The position numbers were made by a program, and so were the translations under genes. This document shows positions 17,068-25,850 of a stretch of DNA of 64,000 bases, piece by piece. Every line of letters starts with the position of its first letter. The first letter of the stretch is position 1. The notes under the pieces are model-generated. The model made no database searches. It was not told the DNA's origin and worked only from the letters and a program-made list of their open reading frames with translations. This stretch comes from Gammaproteobacteria bacterium MFB021 (GTDB lineage: Bacteria > Pseudomonadota > Gammaproteobacteria > Pseudomonadales > Halomonadaceae). Location: contig JNVT01000110.1 in the NCBI GenBank assembly GCA_000737985.1, positions 1-64,000 of the forward strand. The letters run 5' to 3'.

Positions 17068-19533
17068 GTGTCGTTTCGCCGGCGTCTGCTGCTGATCATG
17101 CTGGCGGTGATGGCCGTGGCCCAGCTGGTCGCCGCCATCGCCACCCTGGGCACCATTCATCGCGATGTCATGCACAAGGGCGGGCGCGAGCTGGAGGTGG
17201 GGCTCGGGGTGATGCGCCAGCTGCTCGACGAGCGCGGCAAACAGCTGCGCGACAGCGTCGACATTCTGACCTCTGACTTCGGCTTCAAGAGCGCGATCGC
17301 CTCCCAGGACCAGGGTACGCTGGTCAGCGTGCTGGCCAATCACGGCGAGCGGGTGGGCGCCGACATGGTGCTGCTGGCGGCGCCGGACGGCACCATCGTG
17401 GCCAGTAGCCATCACGCCCCAGGCACGCCGATGCCGTTCCCGCGGCTATGGCGCCAGGTGCGTCAGGCCGGCGAGGCGACCGGCGTGGTGCTGCAGGGTC
17501 AGCGCCCCTATCAGTTCGTCATGCTGCCGGTACGGGCGCCCAACCTGATCGGCTGGGTCGGCATGGGGTTCTTGCTCGACACGCCGCTGGCTGAGGAGAT
17601 GGCGCGGTTGACCCGGCTGCAGGTCAGCTTTCTGGTGAGTGGCGCGGATCAGGCGTCGGCGGCATCGGGTGACGCCGTAGACGACACGGCGGGCGATGCC
17701 GTAGACGAAGCACCGGGCGATATGAAGGGCGATATTTCCGGCGGTATGAAGGGCTATGTCGCCGGCGCGTTGGCCCAGGTGCCGGCCACGGCGGTGAGCG
17801 CGCTGCGCGCGGATCTGGCGCGCGGCGAGTATCTGCACCACAGCGGCGTTGACGCCAGGCTGGACGCGCTTGTGCTCGCCTCGCCGCTGATGATCTCCGA
17901 GACCGTCCCTGACGCAGATCGGGGCCAGGTCTATGCCGTGGTGGAGCACTCGCGGGCGGATCTGCTGGCGGTGTTCCAGGCGCTCGGTTGGCGGCTGGCG
18001 GCGATCTTTGCGGTGACGCTGGCTTTGACGGCAGCGGTCGCCGCCTTTAGCGCGCGCGGCATGTCACGGCCACTGATCCGCCTGACCCAGGTGGCGCAAA
18101 GGATCGGGCGCGGCGAGCGGATCACCGAGGTGCCGACCGACAGCGGCGGCGAGATCGGCCTGCTCGGACGCACTCTGGTGGCGATGCAGCGCGATATCGA
18201 GAGCCGCGAACGCCAGCAGCGCGAGCAGGCGCGGCGTGATCAGCTCACCGGGCTGGCCAACCGCCACTCGGCGCAGCAGGACATCGCCGAGGCGGTCGCG
18301 GCGGGGCAGCCGTTGACGCTGCTGCGGCTGTCGATCTGCGGTTTTCGCCATATCAACGATACCTTCGGCTACGCCGTCGGCGATCAGGCCCTGCGCCAGT
18401 TGGCGAGACGTCTCGCTGACTGCCCGGCGCCGGTGCGTCACGCCTACCGCCTGGGCGGCGACGAGTTCCTGCTGCTGGTCGACTCGGCGGCCGTCGAGGC
18501 GCGCTGGCTGGCGTCGCTGCTAGAGGAGCTGGCGCGGCCGATCGAACTCGACCACTCGCCGCTGCGCCTGCAGCTCGTCTACGGTGAGGTCAATTTCCCC
18601 GCACACGGGCGCAGCGCCCCGCTGCTGCTGCGGCGGGCCGAGGTCGCCATGGCCATGGCCAAGCAGCAGCGGCTCGGCTATCTGCGTTACGTGGAGGGGC
18701 AGGACGAGAAACGTCTGCGCGAAATGACGCTGGTGCGCGATCTGCAACTGGCGGCCGAGCGTGGTCAACTGAGCATGGTTTATCAGCCCAAGATCGCCGC
18801 CGCCGACGGCGCACTGGTGGAGCTGGAGGCGCTGATGCGCTGGCAGCATCCGGAGCTCGGTTTCATTCCGCCGGACGAATTCATTGCCCTGGCCGAGAGC
18901 GCAGGCTTCATCTCCCAGTTGACCGGCTGGATGTTGACCACGGTGTGCCGGCAGCTGGCCGCCTGGGAAGCCGAGCAGGGGCTATGCCTGGCGGTGGCGG
19001 TGAACCTCTCGGCGCAGGATGTGATCGATCCGGCGCTGCCGCAGCGGCTCGATCAGGCGCTGGCCGCGTATGGCCTGGACCCGTCCCGGCTGGGGCTGGA
19101 GGTGACCGAGAGCGCGATCATGTCCGATCCGGAGACATCGCGCCGAGTGCTGATCGAGCTGTCGCAGCGCGGCGCCAGCACCGCGATCGACGACTTCGGC
19201 ACCGGCTACTCCTCGCTGGCCCAGCTCAAGCGTCTGGCGGTGCGTCAGCTCAAGATCGATAAATCCTTCATTCTCAAGCTCGAGCAGCATACTGACGACC
19301 GCATCATCGTGCACTCGACGATCGAACTCGGCCACAACCTGGGGCTCGAGGTGGTCGCCGAGGGCGTCGAGACCGATGCCGCACGGGCGCTGCTGGTCGA
19401 GCTCGGCTGCGACTATCTGCAGGGCTACGGCATCTCGCGTCCGCTGCCCGCGGCCGCCGTGGCCGAGTGGATCGCCGCCCATCCGCCCGGCGTGCGCCGG
19501 CCTCTGCGCCCGCTCGAGGGTTCGACACCATGA
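17068..19533 (+). CDS. Membrane-bound GGDEF-EAL c-di-GMP enzyme with periplasmic sensor and HAMP
   Basis: An 821-residue protein. A transmembrane helix lies at residues ~7-28, a periplasmic sensor region at ~30-300, a second helix at ~308-330, a HAMP linker at ~330-385, then GGDEF and EAL domains. The GGDEF motif is intact (residues 463-467, RLGGDEFLLL). The EAL motif is intact too (587-589, in ELEALMRWQHPE), with the downstream catalytic segments NLSAQD, EVTESAIM, DDFGTGYSSL and EGVET. It could therefore make or degrade c-di-GMP; direction cannot be read. Residues ~197-230 form an unusual acidic, repetitive insert (GDAVDDTAGDAVDEAPGD). GTG start, immediately after the cupredoxin stop. The periplasmic sensor probably reads the state of the co-encoded cupredoxin or globin. 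Confidence 0.93.
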   Translation: MSFRRRLLLIMLAVMAVAQLVAAIATLGTIHRDVMHKGGRELEVGLGVMRQLLDERGKQLRDSVDILTSDFGFKSAIASQDQGTLVSVLANHGERVGADMVLLAAPDGTIVASSHHAPGTPMPFPRLWRQVRQAGEATGVVLQGQRPYQFVMLPVRAPNLIGWVGMGFLLDTPLAEEMARLTRLQVSFLVSGADQASAASGDAVDDTAGDAVDEAPGDMKGDISGGMKGYVAGALAQVPATAVSALRADLARGEYLHHSGVDARLDALVLASPLMISETVPDADRGQVYAVVEHSRADLLAVFQALGWRLAAIFAVTLALTAAVAAFSARGMSRPLIRLTQVAQRIGRGERITEVPTDSGGEIGLLGRTLVAMQRDIESRERQQREQARRDQLTGLANRHSAQQDIAEAVAAGQPLTLLRLSICGFRHINDTFGYAVGDQALRQLARRLADCPAPVRHAYRLGGDEFLLLVDSAAVEARWLASLLEELARPIELDHSPLRLQLVYGEVNFPAHGRSAPLLLRRAEVAMAMAKQQRLGYLRYVEGQDEKRLREMTLVRDLQLAAERGQLSMVYQPKIAAADGALVELEALMRWQHPELGFIPPDEFIALAESAGFISQLTGWMLTTVCRQLAAWEAEQGLCLAVAVNLSAQDVIDPALPQRLDQALAAYGLDPSRLGLEVTESAIMSDPETSRRVLIELSQRGASTAIDDFGTGYSSLAQLKRLAVRQLKIDKSFILKLEQHTDDRIIVHSTIELGHNLGLEVVAEGVETDAARALLVELGCDYLQGYGISRPLPAAAVAEWIAAHPPGVRRPLRPLEGSTP

Positions 19534-19552
19534 TCTTGCGAGGAGACGTCTG

Positions 19553-20422
19553 ATGGCGAGCCCCCTACGCCGCTGGCTGCGGCGCTTGCTCGTGGGAGCC
19601 ACTGCGCTGGCCGCTGTTACCGCGCTGGCGATGCCGGCACAGGCGGGGAGCCGCCTGCTGGGCACCGGCGGCGTGACCCAGATCGAGGGTGCCGCCGGTG
19701 GTGGGCTGTCGCCCTGGGGCGTGCTCGCCGGCACCGCCAGCGATACCGAGGTGGCGGTGAGCGTGGCCGCCAGCGAGGCGTGGCTGGACGATTACGGCCT
19801 GCGCGTGCGCGGGATCGGGGTCAACTGGCACGATCGGGTGGAGGTCTCCTACGCCCGTCAGCGGCTGGCGCTCGACACGCTGGGCGGCGTGCTCGAGCAG
19901 GAGATCTACGGCGCCAAGCTGCGCCTGTTCGGCGATCCGCTCTACCACCCCTGGGGCAGCTGGAGCCTCGGCGTGCAGCACAAGCGGCTCGGCCGGGGGC
20001 AGGCGCTGGCACGCGCGGTGGGCGCTGAGGCGACCCAGGGCAACGATCTCTATCTGGCCGGCAGCAAGCTGTTCTTCGACGCCGTGGCCGGGCGCAACCT
20101 GCTGGCCAACCTGACGCTGCGCTCGACCCGCGCCAATCAGGGCGGGCTGCTCGGCTTCGGCGGCGATCGCGACAGCGGGCGCTCGCTGGTGGCCGAAGGC
20201 TCGCTGGGGCTGTTCCTGACCCCGGCCTGGGTGGTCGGGGTGGAGTATCGGCAAAAGCCCGACAACCTCGGCTTTGCCGAGGAGCAGGCATGGCAGGATG
20301 TGTTCACCGCGCTGTTCTTGACCCGCCACCTCTCGCTGACCGGTGCCTGGCTCGATCTCGGCGATATCGCCGGGCTCGAGAACCAGCGCGGCGGCTATCT
20401 CTCGCTGCAACTGGCGCTTTGA
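19553..20422 (+). CDS. DUF3034 family exported protein
   Basis: A 289-residue protein with a signal peptide ending PAQAGS. The start of the mature chain, SRLLGTGGVTQIEGAAGGGL, is the signature I associate with DUF3034. The rest is beta-rich with alternating polar and apolar residues, and the last strand is GGYLSLQLAL, so an outer-membrane barrel is plausible. It starts 19 bp after the GGDEF-EAL gene with an AGGAG site, and the globin gene follows after 13 bp. Function is unknown; association with a cupredoxin, a c-di-GMP enzyme and a globin is the main clue. Confidence 0.8.
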   Translation: MASPLRRWLRRLLVGATALAAVTALAMPAQAGSRLLGTGGVTQIEGAAGGGLSPWGVLAGTASDTEVAVSVAASEAWLDDYGLRVRGIGVNWHDRVEVSYARQRLALDTLGGVLEQEIYGAKLRLFGDPLYHPWGSWSLGVQHKRLGRGQALARAVGAEATQGNDLYLAGSKLFFDAVAGRNLLANLTLRSTRANQGGLLGFGGDRDSGRSLVAEGSLGLFLTPAWVVGVEYRQKPDNLGFAEEQAWQDVFTALFLTRHLSLTGAWLDLGDIAGLENQRGGYLSLQLAL

Positions 20423-20435
20423 CGGGGAGCTTGTG

Positions 20436-20882
20436 ATGTATCCGATCTCGACGCGTGGGTATGTAGCTGCGCTACTGCTGGCGTGGGCCCTGAGTGGCTG
20501 TGCCGGCGCGCAGCCGCAGCCCGCGCCGACCCTCTATCAAAAGCTCGGCGGCGAGAAGGGCATGCATGCCATCGTCGAGGACTTCGCCTATCGCCTCGCC
20601 GATGATCCCGAGCTGGTGGCGTTCTTCGCCAACACCAACATCGACTACTTCGTGAACTCGCTGCAGGACTACCTGTGCGTGATCAGCGATGGCCCCTGTG
20701 TTTACCGCGGCGCGCCGATGGACAAGGCGCACCAGCACATGGGCATCCATGAGGCCGACTTCAACCGCCTGGTCGATGCGCTCCAGGCGACGCTGCTCGA
20801 CCAGCCGATCTCCGCTTCTGCACGCAACCAGCTGCTCAAACGCCTGGCCGCGCAGCACGCCGCGGTCATGCGCTATCAGTGA
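20436..20882 (+). CDS. Lipoprotein-anchored group I truncated hemoglobin
   Basis: A 148-residue protein. Residues 1-22 form a lipoprotein signal with lipobox ALSGC (Cys22). A linker rich in Q, P and A leads to a globin domain: LYQKLGGEKGM, VEDFAYRLADDPELVAFF, then AHQHMGIHEADFNRLVD. The His99 in AHQHMGI aligns with the proximal haem ligand of group I truncated hemoglobins, whose normal form is cytosolic. Here the lipobox predicts export and membrane attachment in the periplasm. Last gene of the sigma-28 operon, followed by a hairpin. Inferred role: O2 or NO binding or redox chemistry in the envelope that feeds the c-di-GMP enzyme. Confidence 0.85.
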   Translation: MYPISTRGYVAALLLAWALSGCAGAQPQPAPTLYQKLGGEKGMHAIVEDFAYRLADDPELVAFFANTNIDYFVNSLQDYLCVISDGPCVYRGAPMDKAHQHMGIHEADFNRLVDALQATLLDQPISASARNQLLKRLAAQHAAVMRYQ

Positions 20883-20928
20883 CCCCTGACGGTGAGAGAT
20901 GGTCAGACAGTGATCCGTCGGCCAGATA

Positions 20929-20980
20929 GGCCCGCGCCGGGTGGCGCGGGCCTCGTATCCGAATAAGAGGGCTTATCCGG
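20929..20980. terminator. Hairpins between the globin gene and serA
   Basis: GGCCCGCGCC/GGCGCGGGCC with a GGGT loop (20929-20952) is a perfect 10-bp stem. Directly after it CCGAATAAG/CTTATCCGG (20959-20980) forms a second stem with one mismatch. They separate two convergent genes. Neither has a long T tract. Confidence 0.6.
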
Positions 20981-21037
20981 CGCTCATCATCGGCAGGTCT
21001 GGCAATAAGCCCTGAGTCTCAGGTGCGATGAGCGGGA

Positions 21038-22288
21038 TCAGGCGCGATAGTCGGTCTCGGAGTAGAGCACGCGCAGGCGCACGGTGTGGTTGACCTGCTT
21101 GAGCGCATCGAGTGCCTGCGGGCCGTAGGCCTTGTCGACGTCGATCACCACGTAGCCGACCTTGTCGTTGGTCTGCAGGAACTGGCCGGCGATATTGATG
21201 CCGTTCTCCGACAGCACGCGGTTGATCTCCGAGAGCACGCCGGGCACGTTCTCGTGAATATGCAGCAGGCGATGCTTGTCCGGGTGCGAGGGCAGCGCCA
21301 CCTCGGGGAAGTTGACCGAGGTGATGGTGGTGCCATTGTCGGAGTAGGTGACCAGCTTCTCAGCCACTTCGATGCCGATGTTCTCCTGGGCTTCCAGCGT
21401 CGAGCCGCCAATGTGCGGGGTCAGGATCACGTTCTCCAGACCGCGCAGCGGCGAGACGAACTCCTCGTTGCCGCCCTTGGGCTCGACCGGGAAGACGTCG
21501 ATCGCCGCGCCCAGCAGCTTGCCGCTCTGGAGCGCTTGTGCCAGCGGCTCGATCTCGACCACCGAGCCGCGCGAGGCGTTGATCAGGATGCCGCCCTGCT
21601 TCATCAGCGCGATCTGTTCGGCGCCGATCATCCAGCGGGTGGCGGGCAGGTCGGGCACGTGCAGGCTGACCACGTCGGCGCGTGCCAGCAGCTCTTCGAG
21701 GCTACCTACCTGGCGGGCGTTGCCCAGTGCCAGCTTGGTGACCACGTCGTAGTAGATCACGTCGAGACCGAGGGATTCGGCGAGCACCGAGAGCTGTGCG
21801 CCGATGCTGCCGTAGCCGACGATCCCCAGGGTCTTGCCCCGCGCCTCGTGGGAGTTCTTGGCCGACTTGAGCCAGCCGCCCTGATGGGCGCGGGCGTTCT
21901 TCTCCGGAATGCCGCGCAGCAGCATGATGGTCTCTGCCAGCACCAGCTCGGCCACCGAGCGGGTGTTGGAGAAGGGCGCGTTGAATACCGGGATCGCGCG
22001 CGCCAGGGCGGCGTCGAGATCGACCTGGTTGGTGCCGATGCAGAAGCAGCCCACCGCGGTGAGCTTCTCGGCGGCGGCGAAGACCCGCTCGGTGAGCTGG
22101 GTGCGCGAGCGGATGCCGATGAAGTGGACGTCACGGATCTTGTCGATCAGCTCTTCTTCACTGAGTGACGTGGAGAGCGTTTCGATGTTGGTGTAGCCCG
22201 CGTTGAGCAGCGAATCCACGGCGGACTGATGAATGCCCTCGAGCAGCAGAAACTTGATCTTGCTCTTGTCCAGAGACGTCTTGGCCAT
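21038..22288 (-). CDS. serA: D-3-phosphoglycerate dehydrogenase
   Basis: A 416-residue enzyme, first step of serine synthesis (3-phosphoglycerate to 3-phosphohydroxypyruvate, NAD-dependent). NAD-binding GIVGYGSIGAQLSVLAESLG lies near residue 155. The catalytic His is in LTPHIGGSTLEAQENI, with SRGSVVEIEPLAQAL before it. A C-terminal ACT domain (~340-416, HIHENVPGVLSEINRVL) provides serine feedback inhibition. Length matches the E. coli-type short SerA (410 residues). The short basic N-terminus (MAKTSLDKSKIKFLLLEGIH) is typical. The gene stands alone; the region upstream (22289-22695) is shared with the xseB promoter. Confidence 0.96.
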   Translation of the reverse strand: MAKTSLDKSKIKFLLLEGIHQSAVDSLLNAGYTNIETLSTSLSEEELIDKIRDVHFIGIRSRTQLTERVFAAAEKLTAVGCFCIGTNQVDLDAALARAIPVFNAPFSNTRSVAELVLAETIMLLRGIPEKNARAHQGGWLKSAKNSHEARGKTLGIVGYGSIGAQLSVLAESLGLDVIYYDVVTKLALGNARQVGSLEELLARADVVSLHVPDLPATRWMIGAEQIALMKQGGILINASRGSVVEIEPLAQALQSGKLLGAAIDVFPVEPKGGNEEFVSPLRGLENVILTPHIGGSTLEAQENIGIEVAEKLVTYSDNGTTITSVNFPEVALPSHPDKHRLLHIHENVPGVLSEINRVLSENGINIAGQFLQTNDKVGYVVIDVDKAYGPQALDALKQVNHTVRLRVLYSETDYRA

Positions 22289-22695
22289 TGGGGGATCAAC
22301 CTTTCTTCATCGGCTTGTCGCGAGCGCGTCGCGGTGATGGGAAATCCGTCGGCGAAAGCGGACGTCGCGCGAGCTCACACAGTGTCAGGAGGCCGCCGCC
22401 AGCGGGCGCATAGCGTAACACAGACGTCGCGGGTGAGGATGAAAATGACGCACGCAGACATGAATGTCGTGCAATCGTGGGCGCGTCGTGGCAGGCCCCC
22501 GAGTCTGTGCCGAACCGGCGCCGACAATGCGCAAACCGCGCGACGATTTCACCCCGAGGGCAGACGACCCCCGGGGGCGGCGGTGTATACTCGAAGACCG
22601 TTTTCGCTTGGTGCCGGTGGCTTGGCCGCCGCGCCCTCGACCCGGCTCCCGCCCGCGCCCGCGCGAGGCACTGGGAGCGACGCTATGAGTGCACC
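22289..22695. other. Divergent control region between serA and xseB
   Basis: No gene is evident in this 407-bp region. TATACT at 22586-22591 is a possible -10 for the xseB-ispA-dxs operon, though I find no good -35 at the matching distance. GC skew and stop density change around 22440. Short frames here lack ribosome sites. Confidence 0.4.
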
Positions 22696-22965
22696 ATGTC
22701 TGACAAGATGGCCGAACAGGACGTTCCCCAGGACTTCGCCACCACGCTGACCCAACTGGAGCGGCTGGTGGCGCAGCTCGAATCCGGCGAACTGACGCTG
22801 GAAGCCTCACTGGCCGCCTTCGAGCGCGGCATCCGTCTGACCCGCGACGCCCAGAGCCGCCTCGATGGCGCCGAACTCAAGGTGCAGGCGCTGCTCGAAC
22901 AGGCCGACGGCACGCTGCAGTCGGTGCCGTTCGAGACCACCGGAGAGCCGCCGCATGAGCCCTGA
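22696..22965 (+). CDS. xseB: Exodeoxyribonuclease VII small subunit
   Basis: An 89-residue protein with the XseB core FATTLTQLERLVAQLESGELTL split over two helices, and LAAFERGIRLTRDAQSRLDGAE. It binds the XseA catalytic subunit to form the ssDNA-degrading exonuclease VII. It starts at the ATG at 22696; a second in-frame ATG lies four codons in. It overlaps ispA by 11 bp, in the common order xseB-ispA-dxs. Confidence 0.93.
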   Translation: MSDKMAEQDVPQDFATTLTQLERLVAQLESGELTLEASLAAFERGIRLTRDAQSRLDGAELKVQALLEQADGTLQSVPFETTGEPPHEP

Positions 22966-23857
22966 GCACGCGCGTGAGCAGACCTCGCCGGAAGCCGCCG
23001 TCGCCGCGGCGCGGGCGCGCAGTGAGCAGGTGCTGGCGGCCTGGCTGGAGCGCTCGCCGGGGGTGTCGGCGGCACTCGACGAGGCGCTGCGCTACAGCGT
23101 GCTCGGCAGCGGCAAGCGGCTGCGCCCGGTGCTGGTCTATCTCGCCGGCCAGGCGCTGGGGGCGCAGAACGATGCGCTCGACCCCGCCGCCGCCGCGCTG
23201 GAGATGATCCACGCCTACTCGCTGGTCCACGACGATCTGCCGGCGATGGACGACGACGACTTGCGCCGCGGCCGGCCGACGGTGCATCGCGCCTTCGACG
23301 AGCCGCTGGCGATCCTCGCCGGCGACGCCCTGCAGTCGCTGGCCTTCGAGGTGCTCGCCTCGCGCGAGCACCCGCGCCTCGCCGCGCTCGTCACGACCCT
23401 GGCCCAGGCCGCCGGGCGTGACGGCATGGCGGCGGGGCAGGCGATCGATCTCGCCGCGGTGGGCACACCGCTCGACCTCGCCGCGCTGCAGGCGATGCAC
23501 CAGCACAAGACCGGCGCGCTGATCCGTGCCGGCGTGCGTCTGGGGGCGCTGGTAGCGGTGGCCGAGAGCGACCCGCGGGTGGCAGCGCTCGACCGCTACG
23601 CCGCGGCCATCGGCCTGGCGTTCCAGATCCACGACGACGTGCTCGACGTCACCGGCGATACCCAGACCCTGGGCAAGACCTCGGGTGCCGATGCGCACCG
23701 CGACAAGCCGACCTATCCTGCGCTGCTGGGGCTTGCGCGCGCCCAGGCGCGGGCCCGCGAGCTCCTCGACGAAGCCCTCGCGGCGCTGGCCCCGCTGGGT
23801 GACGCGGGCGCGCCGCTGGCGTGGCTGGCCCGTTTCATGATCGATCGCGATCACTGA
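22955..23857 (+). CDS. ispA: (2E,6E)-Farnesyl diphosphate synthase
   Basis: A 300-residue trans-prenyltransferase making farnesyl diphosphate from IPP and DMAPP/GPP. The first aspartate-rich motif is HDDLPAMDDDD, the second IHDDVLD, with GSGKRLRPVL at the IPP-binding site. The start ATG lies inside the end of xseB, which suggests coupling. It supplies precursors for ubiquinone and undecaprenyl carriers. dxs follows after 18 bp in the same operon. Confidence 0.95.
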   Translation: MSPEHAREQTSPEAAVAAARARSEQVLAAWLERSPGVSAALDEALRYSVLGSGKRLRPVLVYLAGQALGAQNDALDPAAAALEMIHAYSLVHDDLPAMDDDDLRRGRPTVHRAFDEPLAILAGDALQSLAFEVLASREHPRLAALVTTLAQAAGRDGMAAGQAIDLAAVGTPLDLAALQAMHQHKTGALIRAGVRLGALVAVAESDPRVAALDRYAAAIGLAFQIHDDVLDVTGDTQTLGKTSGADAHRDKPTYPALLGLARAQARARELLDEALAALAPLGDAGAPLAWLARFMIDRDH

Positions 23858-23875
23858 CCGGTAACGACCTATTCT

Positions 23876-25840
23876 ATGAAGCTGTTCGACGAGATCCCCA
23901 CGCAGCGCCCGCTGACGCCGCTGCTCGATACGCTCGATGCGCCGGCCGGGCTGCGCCGGATGACGCTGGCGCAGCTGCGCCAGGTCGCCGACGAGCTGCG
24001 CGCCTACCTGCTCTACAGCGTCGGTGTCAGCGGCGGCCATTTCGGCGCCGGGCTCGGCGTGGTCGAACTCACGGTGGCGCTGCACCGCGCGCTGCAGACT
24101 CCCCACGACCGCCTGGTGTGGGATGTCGGCCACCAGGCCTATCCGCACAAGATCCTCACCGGGCGTCGTGACGCGCTCACCGGGATTCGTCAGTACGGCG
24201 GCCTGGCGGCCTTTCCGCGGCGCGAGGAGTCGCCTTACGACACCTTCGGCGTGGGCCACTCGAGCACCTCGATCTCGGCCGCGCTGGGCATGGCGCTGAG
24301 TGCGCGTGCCAAGGGCGAGAAGCGCCGCGCCTGCGCGGTGATCGGTGACGGCGCGCTGACCGCCGGCATGGCCTTCGAGGCGCTGGCGCACGCCGGCCAC
24401 GTCAAGGCCAACCTGCTGGTGGTGCTCAACGACAACGAGATGTCGATCTCCGAGAACGTCGGCGGCATGGCCAGCTACCTGACCCGCATCCTCACCAGCA
24501 AGCCATATGCGGCGGTACGCGAGAACGGCAAGCGGGTACTTTCGCACCTGCCCGGGGCGCTGGAGCTGGCGCGGCGCACCGAGGAGCACGTCAAGGGCAT
24601 GATCAGCCCGGCCACGCTGTTCGAGGAGATGGGCTTTCACTACATCGGCCCCATCGACGGCCACGACCTGGCGGCGCTCAACCAGGCGCTGGAGGCGCTG
24701 CGTGATCAGGAGGGGCCGCAGTTTCTTCACGTGCGCACGCGCAAGGGGCGCGGCTTCCGGCCCGCCGAGGCCGACCCGATCGGCTTTCATGCCATCACCA
24801 AGCTCGAGCGCAAGCCGCCGGCGCCGCCGCGGGTCGACGCCGAGCGCCCGAAGCCGCGCAGCGAAGATATTGTGCGCCCGAAACCGCGCAGCGAAGATGC
24901 TTTGCGCCCGAAGCCGCGCAAATATTGCAACGTCTTCGGCGACTGGCTGTGCGACATGGCGGCGGTGGACACGCGCCTGATCGGCATCACCCCGGCGATG
25001 CGCGAAGGCTCCGACCTGATCCGTTTCTCGCAGACCTATCCCGAGCGCTACTACGACGTGGCGATCGCCGAGCAGCACGCGGTGACCCTGGCCGCCGGCA
25101 TGGCCTGCGAGGCGATGAAGCCGGTGGTGGCGATCTACTCGACTTTCCTGCAGCGCGGCTATGATCAGCTGGTGCACGACGTCGCGGTGCAGCACCTTGA
25201 TGTCACCTTCGCCATCGACCGTGCCGGGCTGGTGGGCGAAGACGGGCCGACCCACCACGGCGCGCTGGATCTCTCCTTCCTGCGCTGTGTGCCCGGTCTG
25301 GTGATTCTGGCGCCGGCGGACGAGGCCGAGTGTCGCGCCATGCTCACCACCGCCTATCATCACCCCGGCCCGGCGGCGGTGCGCTACCCCCGGGGTACCG
25401 GCCCCGGCAGCGAGCTGCCCCAGGATCTTGAGGCGCAGGTGCCGATCGGCCGCGCGCAGACCCGGCGCGAGGGCGAACGCGTGGCGCTGCTCGCCTTCGG
25501 CAGCCTGAACACGCCGGCGGCCGAGGTCGCCGAGCGGCTCGGGGCGACACACCTCAACATGCGCTCGGTCAAGCCGCTGGATCGCGACGCCATCGTCGCC
25601 GCGGCGCAGACCCACGAGCTGCTGGTCACCCTGGAAGAGAACGTGATCGCCGGCGGCGCCGGCAGCGGGGTCAACGAGCTACTGGCGGCGGAGGGGCTGA
25701 CGCCGGCGGTGCTCAATCTGGGCATCCCCGATGCCTTCGTCGAGCACGGCAAGCCCGCCGAGCTGCTGCGCGACTGCGGTCTGGATGCTGCCGGGATCGA
25801 GGCGGCGATCCGCGCCCGCCTGAACCTCAACGACAACTGA
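23876..25840 (+). CDS. dxs: 1-Deoxy-D-xylulose-5-phosphate synthase
   Basis: A 654-residue thiamine-diphosphate enzyme, first step of the MEP isoprenoid pathway. Seen: [14 protein letters not shown], the TPP/Mg motif [14 protein letters not shown]...[21 protein letters not shown] with its glutamate, and [15 protein letters not shown]. It is some 30 residues longer than the usual ~620. The excess is a tandem 10-residue repeat, RPKPRSED plus two, encoded at 24844-24920. The repeat stands in the linker between the TPP-binding and pyrimidine-binding domains, just before [10 protein letters not shown]. The linker is surface-exposed in known structures, so activity is probably kept. Confidence 0.95.
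   Translation: MKLFDEIPTQRPLTPLLDTLDAPAGLRRMTLAQLRQVADELRAYLLYSVGVSGGHFGAGLGVVELTVALHRALQTPHDRLVWDVGHQAYPHKILTGRRDALTGIRQYGGLAAFPRREESPYDTFGVGHSSTSISAALGMALSARAKGEKRRACAVIGDGALTAGMAFEALAHAGHVKANLLVVLNDNEMSISENVGGMASYLTRILTSKPYAAVRENGKRVLSHLPGALELARRTEEHVKGMISPATLFEEMGFHYIGPIDGHDLAALNQALEALRDQEGPQFLHVRTRKGRGFRPAEADPIGFHAITKLERKPPAPPRVDAERPKPRSEDIVRPKPRSEDALRPKPRKYCNVFGDWLCDMAAVDTRLIGITPAMREGSDLIRFSQTYPERYYDVAIAEQHAVTLAAGMACEAMKPVVAIYSTFLQRGYDQLVHDVAVQHLDVTFAIDRAGLVGEDGPTHHGALDLSFLRCVPGLVILAPADEAECRAMLTTAYHHPGPAAVRYPRGTGPGSELPQDLEAQVPIGRAQTRREGERVALLAFGSLNTPAAEVAERLGATHLNMRSVKPLDRDAIVAAAQTHELLVTLEENVIAGGAGSGVNELLAAEGLTPAVLNLGIPDAFVEHGKPAELLRDCGLDAAGIEAAIRARLNLNDN
24844..24920 (+). repeat. 30-bp tandem repeat inside dxs
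   Basis: Two full 30-bp units (24844-24873, 24874-24903) and a partial third (to 24920), all in frame. Each begins GCGCCCGAA.CCGCGCA. They encode RPKPRSED with variable last two residues. Units differ at only a few bases, so the expansion looks recent. Confidence 0.9.
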
Positions 25841-25850
25841 TGGGACTTCC

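Noticed and set aside
22464-22688. Short frames in the serA-xseB gap
   Set aside because: Arg/Pro-rich translations without ribosome sites; typical of GC-rich non-coding DNA.
22877-25615. 912-codon minus-strand frame opposite ispA-dxs
   Set aside because: Same reason: shadow of two essential genes on the other strand.
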